A DNA stretch of 16,487 bases from Saccoglossus kowalevskii (GCF_000003605.2 NW_003109089.1:3769-20255), one strand, 5' to 3'. Counted from the first letter of the stretch, positions 1-8,345 are shown. Made by a program: numbers and translations. The notes: generated by a model from the sequence alone, not told the origin.

Positions 1-453
1 AAAATTTTAACAAATGAAGCATCATTTTGCTTATCAGAAAACCAGCACTAAACTGTGCACTGCACTGGGAAAATTAAATAAAACGCAATACAACAACACA
101 TTTCTCGATAACAAGAACAATTTAACCTAACGCATATGCGATACACATCTCGTCAAATTACCTTGAAGAAATAAATAGAAGTACTAAACGTGTTGTTCGA
201 CCATGGTCATAATATAATATATTGACATGAGATTACGTGCGTGAAAAATTTATAAACAAAAATACCAAACGTTATAATAACGTTATCGCGATATCACCCA
301 ATGGATACATATAGTAACACAATTAGTATTCATAAAACTCATACTATAATCAAAGAAATTAAAGTAGATTAGAGAAATACGAGACATCCGTTTCAGTGAC
401 ATTAATCTAATAAAGGGAAACCCCCATTCCCGTGGGTAACCGCACACATATGA

Positions 454-459
454 TTTATT
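454..459 (-). promoter_or_regulatory. Relic poly(A) signal AATAAA
   Basis: AATAAA on the minus strand shortly after the lectin stop. The same site is kept in copy B at 14859-14864, which supports it as the lectin 3'-end signal. Confidence 0.5.
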
Positions 460-462
460 GTA

Positions 463-631
463 CTAATACTTCCAATTCAGTGAACATGGAGTGCTTTTGT
501 GATGTTTCTTTCCAAACACTTCCACTTCGCACAGGTGTAAATAGTTGTTATGATCTTTCAGTTGTACGGCAACATAACGCCCACTTAGCTCTCAATCAAA
601 TGTGATCTTCTCTTCATACGTGTTTGCGTTC
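463..631 (-). pseudogene. Truncated F-type lectin terminal exon
   Basis: The minus strand reads as the last part of a fucolectin/tachylectin-4/pentraxin-1 (FTP) domain, including NANTYEEKITFD, GRYVAVQLKDHNNYLHLCEV and the tail STPCSLN. Compared with the intact exon at 14877-15121, the Cys codon after ITFD has become TGA (592-594), and the normal TAG stop has become TGG (472-474), moving the next stop to 463-465. The 5' part of the exon and all upstream exons are missing because Polinton sequence begins at 632. Two independent lesions plus the truncation make this a dead copy. The domain normally binds L-fucose on glycans outside the cell. Confidence 0.9.
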
Positions 632-718
632 TAACAAAAGCGTTCTCGGTAGTTTGACAGTGTTGTTTGGGAACACATCGAACGAGGCATTACTAGGGAG
701 CGTCAAAAAGGAATCTTG
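632..718 (-). pseudogene. N-terminal scrap of a Polinton ORF, fused to integrase
   Basis: The open frame that carries the integrase C-terminal region continues without a stop into DSFLTLPSNASFDVFPNNT and then KLPRTLLLE. From memory this resembles the opening of an uncharacterised ORF common in animal Polintons, which starts with a 'F-x-V/L-TLPSN' phrase and 'FP-D/N-NT'. The integrase part lacks its usual Trp-containing end, so a deletion probably joined two separate genes in frame. The frame is then cut at 631/632, where four codons (RKHV) are read out of frame from lectin DNA before a stop at 614. I assign it to the Polinton on this motif and its position only. Confidence 0.55.
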
Positions 719-1738
719 CCCGACATGATGATCTTTGAGAAAATCGTCATACCTTCGAAACTTAATGAAATATTCCATGCTGCCTTTACATTCTCTCTTG
801 CGCAGCACTTTCTCCACAACGTACAATGCATCATCATCCTTTACGATTTTCTGAAGTTCTTCGTAGAAAGTACCTTCTAACATTTCACCATTGTTATCTG
901 AAATTTTGTAAACAGGTGGTTGCATGTTGAGGCGTTCAACTATCGTGAATACCTCTTCGGTCCAATTGGGCAAGCATCCTTACTTCAAAACTTGTTTAGT
1001 TTTACTGATTCTGATTCTGTCACCGAGTTTATAAATCTTCTTCTTCTTCTTCCACCCCTTTTTTCTCTGTGCTTTGATCACCGTACAATATGTCTATGAC
1101 ATTTTTCTGGTTCGCATAGGTAACAAGTGAGGGTTTGGTATTTATACTTCTGTGATGGGTATTGTTGTAAGAACGTACCATGTCGTCTAATACAGGCAGA
1201 TAAGTCAAAGTGTTGACATCAACATTTTTTGTCCTTGATGGTTCTGTTGTACCTCTCCACACTGCTGGCGTTAGTCTCATTGCCTGTAGTAAAGAAGTTA
1301 ATGTCTTCTTGAGGTAGTTTTGAAAAAGTGGTGAATTCAGATCCTCTGTCCGTGTGCAAAACGTCGGGGACGCCCCTTTTTGAGTATTTTCCGAAATACT
1401 CCGATCAAACTCGCCCCTCTCTTGTCTTTCAGAGGTACGACGAAAGCATATTTTGAAAAAAAAAAACGTTGATAGACGTCAATAAGAACTTGTATCCTCT
1501 GTTGTATCTGGATATCGAGGAGAGATCGCATAGATCGGCCTCCCACTGCTTGTCCACTTGGAAAACCACCACCCTCCTTCTGTTTACTCAACCACTCTTC
1601 ACATCCGACTTGGTTATCTTTTTTCATCTCTTTGTTTTTTTTTACGGCAGCATAAAGGGAATTCAAACCCATGTAACTTCCAGGACTTTGGACATCGTAA
1701 AACAGTTCGTCTAGGACGGTGCCCGTATTCTTCGTCAT
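719..1738 (-). pseudogene. Polinton integrase (rve/DDE), frameshifted
   Basis: Integrases of this family cut and join DNA ends during element insertion. In order on the minus strand are an N-terminal region with EEWLSKQ (ORF from 1738), the catalytic core with an Asp in WEADLCDL, SKYAFVVPLKDKRG, a second Asp in LHTDRGSEF, an acidic Glu in SSVERYNRT, then VRSYNNTHHRSI. The C-terminal part has YKLGDRIRISK followed by LPNWTEEVFTI, PPVYKI and EGTFYEE, the chromo-like tail. These pieces lie in different frames: shifts occur near 1555, at an 11-base A run (1456-1466), near 1350, near 1218 and near 1030, and there is an in-frame TAA before LPNW. All three catalytic acids can be seen, but no single frame holds them. 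Confidence 0.85.
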
Positions 1739-1884
1739 TATTTATGGGTGTGGTTAATTTACAAGCGCAGAGGCAGTGGATACGTTCGATAAACAAAAGC
1801 AAATCGGGACAACGTGGTTCCATCACGACCGACTGCGCCAAAGTGAGATTGAGGGGTTGCGACAAGGTTCTATTTAATATGTCA

Positions 1885-2992
1885 CCCAAGTGTGGCATCT
1901 GCAGATTGATTCTGGGCGCTGAGGTAAGCTTTCTCGGGCACAATTTCGATTGCATCAGGAGTCAGGAAATTCTTTCGAAATATGAGATTGCGCATGGAAG
2001 CGATCTAGTCGTGAAAGGGGTCAACTTTGGTGAGATTCATCAACATCGATCTAAATGCCAAACAACACTCCTCGAGTATGCGCATGTCGCTCCCACAGTA
2101 CTTGAGCAGTTCTTTATGTAAATCATAAACAGAGTTCTTTTCTACTTCTCCATTGTACCATGTGTAGAATGCCTTTCTAGCCGCCTCTTTCATACCATCT
2201 GGGTCAAAATAACAAGCCCCGGGTATCAGTCCTCTGTAATTGTCTCCAGCGGTTCTCGTTGGGGAAAAAAGCCTATGTGTAACTTGTCTATGCCGAAGGT
2301 CCTAGGAAGTTTAGATAGAACCATGGGCAGGAAATTCAAGCTATCAATTAATTTGATATCTGCACGATGGATGTATAGTTGCATCACTTTTGAACCATTC
2401 ATGATGACTTCCGGTAGTATATTGTGATCCTGGCAGTATTTCAGAATCATAATTCCATCGTACCCCTTTGAATTATGCGCGATAAAAATCATCCTATTAT
2501 TCTTTTTTTCTAACAGAAATCTTCCAAGGTACGTGGACCATTGAACACTTTCTCCTTATTTGGTGGAATTCTCGCTATGCACAGATCTGGAATATGAGTG
2601 CAATGTTCGTCGGTCGTGCATTCAAAATCGTAAAAGACGTAGTTAACATGGCATCAGAGTCATCTTCCTCAAATTCTTCCAACGAATCGTCAGATTCTTG
2701 GTTCTTTATTCTATCGGTGGTTGAATGTAACACAGGTGGTCGTACGTCTGAAAAGACTTGTAGGTTTTGCCGTAAACTTCATTATATTTGTGAGTTTGTG
2801 ACATTTTTCGCAACGTTTAACTGACTGGCAGAGAGTCTTTTTCCCATTAACCGACTTTTTATGCCTTTCGAAACATTCTTCGTTCTTGAGAAATCTGTGA
2901 CAATTTCCGCATGTTTGCCACCATGTAACCATGCAGTCCTGTTGATTTCCACAACTCAAACACCCTGTCGAACACATGTGATCGTAACAGTG
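1885..2992 (-). pseudogene. Polinton protein-primed DNA polymerase B (N-terminal half)
   Basis: This polymerase copies the element. From 2992 downward there is a Cys-rich zinc-binding region (CSTGCLSCG, CGNCHRF, CFERHKK, RCEKCHK), an acidic linker (EEFEEDDSD), exonuclease motif I (VFYDFECTTD, about 2610-2640), motif II (IAHNSKGYD, about 2458-2492) with DSLNFLPM and LSKLPRTFG, and motif III (YCGSDMRIL, about 2083-2100). Then comes TKVDPF and, after an in-frame TAG at 2005-2007, the FRKNFLTPD segment. At least three frameshifts separate these parts (near 2760, 2650 and 2230). The sequence fades near 1885, so the palm domain with the polymerase active site is absent. It cannot make a working enzyme. 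Confidence 0.85.
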
Positions 2993-3029
2993 AAAAACAA
3001 TAAAATAAAATAAAATAAAATAAACATAC

Positions 3030-3263
3030 CTTACATGGTCTTTACGACCCCCTCATTGATATCCCGACATATATGGACGGTTAACAGGCTCTATTGGACT
3101 CGGAGGGTGGGTAGGCGTGTTCATTTCTCCATATAAAGGGTACAGACTTTTCATAGAGGACTTGGGTGTTGCAAACCCGGTTCTTACGTGTGAACTGGAG
3201 CCAGATATAATAAGAAATTTCAACTTCTGATTGAAATCTGGAGTAGCTATGCTGCTGTCTGAA
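3030..3263 (-). CDS. Exon-like unit 1, unknown Ser/Pro-rich peptide
   Basis: I do not recognise this family. A good acceptor (TTTACATAG) at 3264-3266 and a consensus donor (AAG|GTATGT) at 3024-3030 bound a 234-bp stretch. One frame is open for 70 codons to a TGA at 3053-3055 and includes SSDSSIATPDFNQ, KLKFLIISGSSSHVR, TPKSS and THPPSPIEPVNRP. A second frame is also open for most of the unit. A donor after the stop would make this either a coding 3' exon with an intron in the 3' UTR, or a coding exon read in another frame. It sits between Polinton relics and microsatellites, with no neighbouring exon I can identify. Confidence 0.35.
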
Positions 3264-3348
3264 CTATGTAAAAAAATACAACATCGTATAAATAAATAAA
3301 AAAAAATAAAAAAATAAAATAAAATAAAATAAAATAAAATAAACATAC

Positions 3349-3582
3349 CTTACATGGTCTTTACGACCCCCTCATTGATATCCCGACGTAGATGGACGGT
3401 TAACAGGCTCTATTGGACTCGGAGGGTGGGTAGGCGTGTTCATTTCTCCATGTATAGGGTACAGACTTTTCACAGAGGACTTAGGTGTTCCAAACCAGGT
3501 TCTTATGTGTGAACTGGAGCCAGATATAATAAGAAATTTCAACTTCTGATTGAACTCTGGAGTAGCTATGCTGCTGTCTGAA
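3349..3582 (-). CDS. Exon-like unit 2, tandem copy of unit 1
   Basis: It has the same length (234 bp), acceptor (3583-3585) and donor (3343-3349) as unit 1. Ten bases differ between the two units. In the shared long frame, nine of the ten change an amino acid (D/E, V/I, G/W, A/G, M/V, L/I, Y/H, Y/S, M/T) and one is silent in a Pro codon. The stop, at 3372-3374, is kept. In the alternative frame unit 2 gains an early stop, which argues against that frame. Function is unknown. Confidence 0.35.
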
Positions 3583-3609
3583 CTATGTAAAAAAAATACA
3601 ACATCGTAT

Positions 3610-3658
3610 AAATAAATAAAAAAAATAATAATAATAAAAAAAAAAAAAAAAAAAAAAA

Positions 3659-3741
<83 letters not shown>

Positions 3742-3743
3742 AA
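3610..3743. repeat. Poly(A) and (AAAT)n microsatellite
   Basis: An A-rich tract with AAT repeats passes into about 20 uninterrupted AAAT units. The long YLFI-repeat reading frame on the minus strand here is an artefact of this repeat. Confidence 0.95.
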
Positions 3744-3785
3744 CGAACAGTGTTTTGTGTCTATCACGTTATTTGTCAGGATCAC

Positions 3786-4612
3786 CCTATTTCCCTTTGA
3801 ATCATGCTCACCATTTGCTTAAATGCAGTAAAGTGATATTCACATAGTTTGTTATATTAGTATGGACATGGTTTACTGGTCTTAGGTTGCTGTAGTTGCT
3901 ATCAAAACAAAAAATCAATTTTGTTATTTATTAATTTTAAAAAATAAAACTTATAATTAATGTTCATCTCTAAATTATACAAGTCATTTATTTTTTGTTT
4001 TCAATTTGGCACATTCGTACATATGTCTACGCTTTGACTATCATGAAAAAGTAAAACATGCAAAACTACATTTTATTCGTGACAACTATGTTGCTATAGT
4101 TACAGAGAGTTTGCCGATGCTTTGAAAACTCAAACTTTATTATAGCCCATACCATTATTAAACATAACTAAAATAAATCAAAAATCCTTGACTTTGTAGC
4201 GCAACTTACAGAGGGTAGTCATTATATTAAGCGCTTTATAGTCGTGACTAAATTATTTGCATATTTAAAAGTGTTATTATCTTTGCCAATTAATGATATT
4301 AAGACAATGTGTTCGAGATATCATTCCCTTAAATTCTCCCAAGTTAATGGAATAAATCATTTTTGAAACATGAATCCTTTTTATTTATGTTGATACATTT
4401 ATCACAATTTGTGATAGACTCGTGTTAGTTCATAACCGGCACGTGACTTGCCAAAGGATGTTACTTGAAAGACAAACAGAGTAGTTACCAACTAATATCT
4501 AGTGTAGTTTCATAGAACATTCCAAGTTAGGTATGCGCAAGGCCCTCAGGGTCAAAGCCCTTAGTAGTTTAGGACACACTATAGGGACGACCATGAGGGC
4601 TCTGTTCATATT
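3786..4612. other. AT-rich stretch, no gene seen
   Basis: No open frame of useful length, recognisable transposon piece or RNA gene was seen. Stops are dense in all frames. Confidence 0.7.
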
Positions 4613-4858
4613 CGGATGCGATGACGTCATACGAGGATGGACGACGTCACAGTGGTGATCGGTGCATATATTAGCATAAATGATGACGTCACAATGGGAA
4701 TTAGTGCATAAGTTAGCATAAATGAGCGACCATGGCCGTAAAGGGGTTAATTTGAATGAGGATGACGTCACAATGGGATATTGTGAAGACATTTGCATAC
4801 ATAAAATAGATTTGAATATGAGGTCGTAACAAGGTCATCGTGAATACAATTTGCATAA
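4613..4858. repeat. Degenerate repeats carrying TGACGTCA palindromes
   Basis: A loosely repeated motif runs through here: a TGACGTCA-like core, then CACAATGGGA or similar, then TGCATAA...TTAGCATAAAT. Exact TGACGTCA is at 4622-4629, 4684-4691 and 4763-4770, and the near match ACGACGTCAC at 4641-4650. A related TGGACGTCAC lies outside the block at 4901-4910. TGACGTCA is the consensus cAMP-response element bound by CREB/ATF proteins. Whether this is a regulatory cluster or just part of a repeated element cannot be told from the sequence. Confidence 0.6.
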
Positions 4859-4940
4859 ATTACCATCATTTTTTTTAATTATTTTTTAATTGGACGAATA
4901 TGGACGTCACGAAAGATTTTTCAGAAAGTATCGTAGAGGG

Positions 4941-4970
4941 CGCACGCACACGCGCACATACACACACATG
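4941..4970. repeat. CA-rich microsatellite
   Basis: Alternating CA with CG interruptions (CACGCACACGCGCACATACACACACA-like, abbreviated). Confidence 0.8.
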
Positions 4971-5024
4971 CTAATAAATACACAGCATTTTGAAAACTAA
5001 CGGAGTTTATTACACAAAAGAAGA

Positions 5025-5520
5025 GTAAAACTACTAAGATTAGTTACATGGAATTTATATATATTTTTTTGGAATAGATTAAAAACTGAGTAATATATAA
5101 AAATGGTTGAAATACATAGAGTAACGTATTTGATTATGAAACTGACAAAAGATGGGTAAAACTACTAAGATCAAATACACGGAATATATTTTGTTTTTTA
5201 GTAAATAACCCGAAAATGAATAAAAAACTGAGTAACATATAAGAAGATAAAAATGACATTTTGAAATGGTTGAAATATTAAGAGTATACATTTTGTAACG
5301 CGATTAAGTATTCGATTATGAAACCGACAACAAATTGGTAAAACTACTAAGGTCATTTACGTGGAATATATTTTTTGTTTGTTTGTTTGTTTGTTTGTTT
5401 CAGTAAATAATCAAGAAATGAGTAAAAAAATTAGTAATATAAGAATGATATTATTAGGAGTATACATTTGTTCTAATGCAATAAAGTATTCAATTATAGT
5501 AAAACAATGAGAAAAAACGA
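5025..5520. repeat. Three-copy minisatellite
   Basis: Units begin with GTAAAACTACTAAG at 5025, 5156 and 5338. Each continues with a variant of ACATGGAATATATTTT, then AGTAAATAA, AAAACTGAGTAA, ATGGTTGAAAT and ATTCGATTATGAAAC. Unit lengths are 131, 182 and about 180 bp; the first lacks an internal segment. No open frame persists. Confidence 0.85.
5370..5403. repeat. (GTTT)n microsatellite inside the third minisatellite unit
   Basis: About seven GTTT units expand a T-rich part of the unit that is short in the other copies. Confidence 0.9.
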
Positions 5521-5718
5521 GTAACATCAAAAAGTCAATACACACACACAAGCAAACTAGATTGAAAGAAATGGAATACTATACTATGAATGACTGCTAA
5601 AGTATTATTGGCATGCTTATTCTATATATGCTGTTGTATAATGTCAACGAGTTGGGAATCCATATCGCGTGTTGATAACGTAATTTCACAGCAGACTAAA
5701 CACATTTCGGGGTTTGAT

Positions 5719-6142
5719 TTAAATCGTCAAAACAGTACACGAGTATACCGCTTGGAAAATTTTCCAACCAAATGTGGGTGAATGCGTTGAAATGTTGTCG
5801 TAACACATGACAATTTTACCACTATCAATTTCAGACAAAGCTTGGTCAATGTTGAGACGAATTTCATTAATCTGACTATCTTCATCGGTGAATCCATAAG
5901 ATAAACACAAATGTTGGCGTTGTGAGCCATGCTCTATAGCACACCCGAGGCAATTGGCTTGAATTATACAACGAACTTGTGTAGAGATGAATTCAGTGAC
6001 GATTTTCTTTATAATAAGTTTATCCAATGGTTTCCTGTTGCCTGTGAAAAAATACATTTTACGCATAATAATGTTAATCACTGGTAAACGTTCAGCAGAT
6101 TGAACTGTATTTACAGCAGTCTCAAAAGTATCAGATTGCAAA
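5719..6142 (-). CDS. Exon: protein with CxxC...HxxxQxxHxC motif, unknown function
   Basis: The frame is open for 140 codons on the minus strand, with no stop until 5719. It contains a helical-looking segment (ERLPVINIIMRKMYFFTG), KPLDKLIIKKIVTEF, then CLGCAIEHGSQRQHLCLSYG, whose Cys and His spacing suggests a metal-binding site. After that come NEIRLNIDQALSEID and MCYDN. I have a faint memory of similar uncharacterised ORFs in corals and lancelets but cannot name the family. A possible acceptor (GCGAG|T at about 6142-6143) would keep phase with the PC4 exon upstream, which ends in phase 2. That acceptor has a poor pyrimidine tract, so the link is inference. No frameshifts are seen, unlike the transposon relics on both sides. 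Confidence 0.5.
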
Positions 6143-6281
6143 CTCGCTCACGAATTAACTAAACAGCCTGGAATTCGATAGTCGCGTCCACTCTGGACTA
6201 ATCTTTATAACAGTAGGGGTGAAGAGGGGTCAGGAAAATGAGCAACGAATATTTGGATTTTTGAAATGAGAATGAACATAC

Positions 6282-6565
6282 CTAACAACATGGTTGATTT
6301 GCGGCATAATGTCATTTAATACTCTGAATTGGTTCATGGTTAATGATATGCCGCGCTTATTAGGGTAGCCATTATAGTACTCATGAAGATGTACATAAGT
6401 TTGTCTGCAAAAGGAATTCATGGTATACAACATGTCGGGGCACAGCAGATATGTGTAAATGCTCTCACATCTTTGAGTGATGACAGGACGCGTTACATGG
6501 TCGTCACAAGCTGATGGACGCATTGTACCACTGTCAGATGATTTAGGTGTAGGCAGCGCATTCAT
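6282..6565 (-). CDS. Exon with PC4-type single-strand DNA-binding domain
   Basis: The ORF starts at an ATG at 6565. Near its C-terminal end it has QTYVHLHEYYNG, NKRGISLTMNQFRVL and DIMPQINHVV. This matches the second half of the PC4/Sub1 transcriptional coactivator fold, in which the family shows 'V-x-I-R-E-Y-Y', 'K-K/R-GISL' and 'Q-W/F-x-x-L'. PC4 proteins bind single-stranded DNA and help RNA polymerase II transcription, and PC4-like domains also occur in mobile elements. The upstream part (ALPTPKSSDSGTM and on) is low-complexity, then Cys-containing. A consensus donor (TAG|GTATGT, at 6276-6282) ends the exon straight after the domain. The ORF reads on to 6230, but that tail is probably intron. 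The BEL/Pao relic ends about 175 bp upstream. Confidence 0.65.
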
Positions 6566-6759
6566 TATTTTGTGTCGTTTAATAGGACAAGTTAAACATC
6601 GGGCTGTGCTGTAGCTGTAGTAGACATACCGGTAGTTTGATCATATGTGAATGGAGTCGGGTTCTCTACGAGACTGCCTGAGAAATCATTTAGGTATGTG
6701 TTGAGCTGCTTAGGTATGTGTTGAGCCATGTTGCTTCTTTTATCCGCATCTCATTTAGG

Positions 6760-7330
6760 CCATTCTAATTCAGATCTCCAAAAAAATCAGAACTGTTTAG
6801 CTATCTCTCTCTATGTATGGAATCATTCACCTTAAGACCTCTGGATGCGTCATCTGCTGGGTTGGACGTTGTGCCCACGTATCTCCATTGTGACATATGA
6901 GACCCCTCGTGGTTATCTACAAAGATATGAAAGCGAGTACTTTCATTTGCCGAGTAGCAAATGGCAAACATGGTGTCTGTTCAGAAGAATGTTTCACTGA
7001 ATTTGAAGTCTAGCTCTCTCTGTATCATTCTATTCATGCAAACTGAAATAGTGGCTGCAGACAGTTCCATGCAAGGAATAGTTACTTTCGTGAACTGTGC
7101 GATCATATCTCATTCAATAGGCGTAAATATGACACAGTGCCATAACCAAGTTCTCTGGCATCTGAGAAGTTGTGGATCTGGCAGGACATTACCTTACCAA
7201 AACTTGCAGGCTTGAAACACCTTGGTAATGAGATTGTATCCAGCTGTGGCAGGTCTGCTACCTATCTGTGCCATTTCTGCAGGTTTTTAAGTTCAATATC
7301 ATCATCTCAACCAATACCATGATGACACAT
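6760..7330 (-). pseudogene. BEL/Pao RNase H region
   Basis: RNase H removes the RNA strand during reverse transcription. From high to low coordinates: GKKILQDMCHHGIG, LKNLQKWHR, VADLPQLDTISLPRCFKP, then FGKVMSCQIHNFSDA and LGYGTVSYLRLLNE (about 7107-7200) with the first catalytic Asp in FSDA. Further down are an FF-stop-TD (Trp codon changed to TGA at 6981-6983), NESTRFHIFVDN, WRYVGTTSNPADDASRG and a fading tail to about 6760. Frames change several times. The open frame on the opposite strand at 6961-7215 is its shadow. Confidence 0.85.
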
Positions 7331-7377
7331 GTCTTGTAAAATTTTCTTGCCAGGTAATACAACTAGAGCAGCTATTC

Positions 7378-8345
7378 CTATATGATCGTAATAGAGTTTG
7401 CTACTGACAATCTACCTCTTCTAGTAGATGGATGCTTTTGAATATCTATCCCAAAAATTCGTGTACCAGATTCAACATTCCAGTGCACATGCTGAGTGGA
7501 GAGATCATCATAACTCAAATTCAACTGCTTCACAATTTTAGCTTGAATGTCCACATTAATTGATATCAAGACTGTATGACTGTTGGCAATCCACTTGATT
7601 AAGTTGTATCCTCCTTTGCAGCAGATACTAATCAGGTCTTGGACTACGGATATTGCTTCAGTCTCGGTGTCACAGCATTCGAGGCAGTCATCTACATAAA
7701 AGTTCTTTAAAACATTTAAAATTATTTACAGCTTGAATTCATCCTTATTAGCTGTAGCAGTCTTGCGTAGCGCTGTATTCGAACAACTTGGTGACGAACC
7801 GCATAAATGAACAATAATTCTATATACTTCAGGTTTGCTATCAAATTTACCACCAATAGAAACGCAGACAGTTGCTGTTATGTAGTGGAACCTTTATTTG
7901 TTGAAACATAGCCTCTACGTCTGCAATAAGTGCTACTTGTTCTTGCCTGACCTACAAAAGAACAACAGTCAGATCAGGTCCTTGTAGTAAAACATCGTTT
8001 AAGGATACACAACATTTGGCTGAACAATCAAAGACTACTCGTATCTTGTCTGGTTCTCAGGGTGGTACACCCAATGCCAGACTATAGCATCATCTCTTTC
8101 ATGCACCTCCTGTGGAAGATAAACAGCATATTGCTTTTGAATAATATCAGAAATAGTCTTTGTGTAGTCAGTATGAAACTTGGGTTTTACCTTATTTTCC
8201 TTTTGAGTACTTCATGTTTCTGCATGACATAGTCTTTGTTATTTGGTAGTCTTGCATCGTCCTTAAATGGCAAACCAATCTCTTAGTGTCCATCCACATA
8301 GTGCATGGTGCTATCCACTTTCTCAAAAAACGCTCTGTCCTCTGT
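7378..8345 (-). pseudogene. BEL/Pao reverse transcriptase
   Basis: RNA-dependent DNA polymerase of the element. Visible in order are [59 protein letters not shown] (about 8018-8040), [41 protein letters not shown] and the active-site box FYVDD (7687-7701). Then comes CKGGYNLIKW and the connection segment HVHWNVESGTRIFGID (7378-7569). The YVDD box survives, but several frameshifts and a short loss between CLRFYW and RIIVHL prevent translation as one protein. Confidence 0.88.

Larger units (their letters stand above)
25..631 (-). repeat. Copy A of a duplicated lectin 3' end and flank
   Basis: This block matches 14405-15038 in the same orientation. By eye the two agree at most positions, with a few short insertions or deletions; for example, copy B has extra bases near 14645. 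The match covers the coding end of a lectin exon, its poly(A) signal and about 430 bp of 3' flank. The match stops abruptly at 631, where copy B continues into lectin coding sequence and copy A switches to Polinton sequence. It may extend left of the window. Confidence 0.9.
632..2992 (-). mobile_element. Polinton/Maverick fragment
   Basis: Three hallmark parts of a Polinton lie in order on the minus strand: DNA polymerase B with zinc-binding N-terminal region and 3'-5' exonuclease (about 2992-1885), a retroviral-like integrase with C-terminal chromo-like region (about 1738-719), and the start of a structural-type ORF (about 718-632). All are broken. Polymerase palm motifs, ATPase, protease and capsid genes are missing, and I saw no long terminal inverted repeats, so this is an internal piece of an element normally 15-20 kb. 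Its right edge runs into an AAAAT microsatellite and its left edge sits inside a lectin exon. In the stretch 1739-1884 I could not match any Polinton segment. Confidence 0.85.
2995..3668. repeat. Tandem duplication (about 319-bp period) bordered by AAAAT runs
   Basis: Unit 1 (3030 to about 3300) and unit 2 (3349 to about 3620) are near-identical, including the shared intron-side sequence beyond the exon. Each follows a run of AAAAT (about 2995-3025 and 3300-3343). The AAAAT runs probably served as the homologous ends for unequal crossing-over. Confidence 0.9.

Noticed and set aside
1558-2121. Plus-strand 187-codon ORF
   Set aside because: It is antisense to Polinton integrase and polymerase segments that are clear family matches on the minus strand.
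632-2992. Complete Polinton with terminal inverted repeats
   Set aside because: No inverted repeats, ATPase, protease, capsid or polymerase palm domain are present. Only an internal fragment can be supported.
3591-3785. YLFI-repeat peptide
   Set aside because: It is produced only by the AAAT microsatellite.
4499-4798. Minus-strand 99-codon ORF
   Set aside because: It runs through the degenerate TGACGTCA repeats and reads as repeated peptide with no family features.
5025-5520. CRISPR-like array
   Set aside because: There are only three long, unequal, diverged units with no short fixed repeats or unique spacers, and the context is eukaryotic.
5590-5781. Plus-strand 63-codon ORF with a signal-peptide-like start
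   Set aside because: It overlaps the 140-codon open exon on the other strand, has no splice or promoter context, and its hydrophobic start is common in AT-rich DNA.
6961-7215. Plus-strand 84-codon ORF
   Set aside because: It is antisense to the recognisable BEL/Pao RNase H segment.
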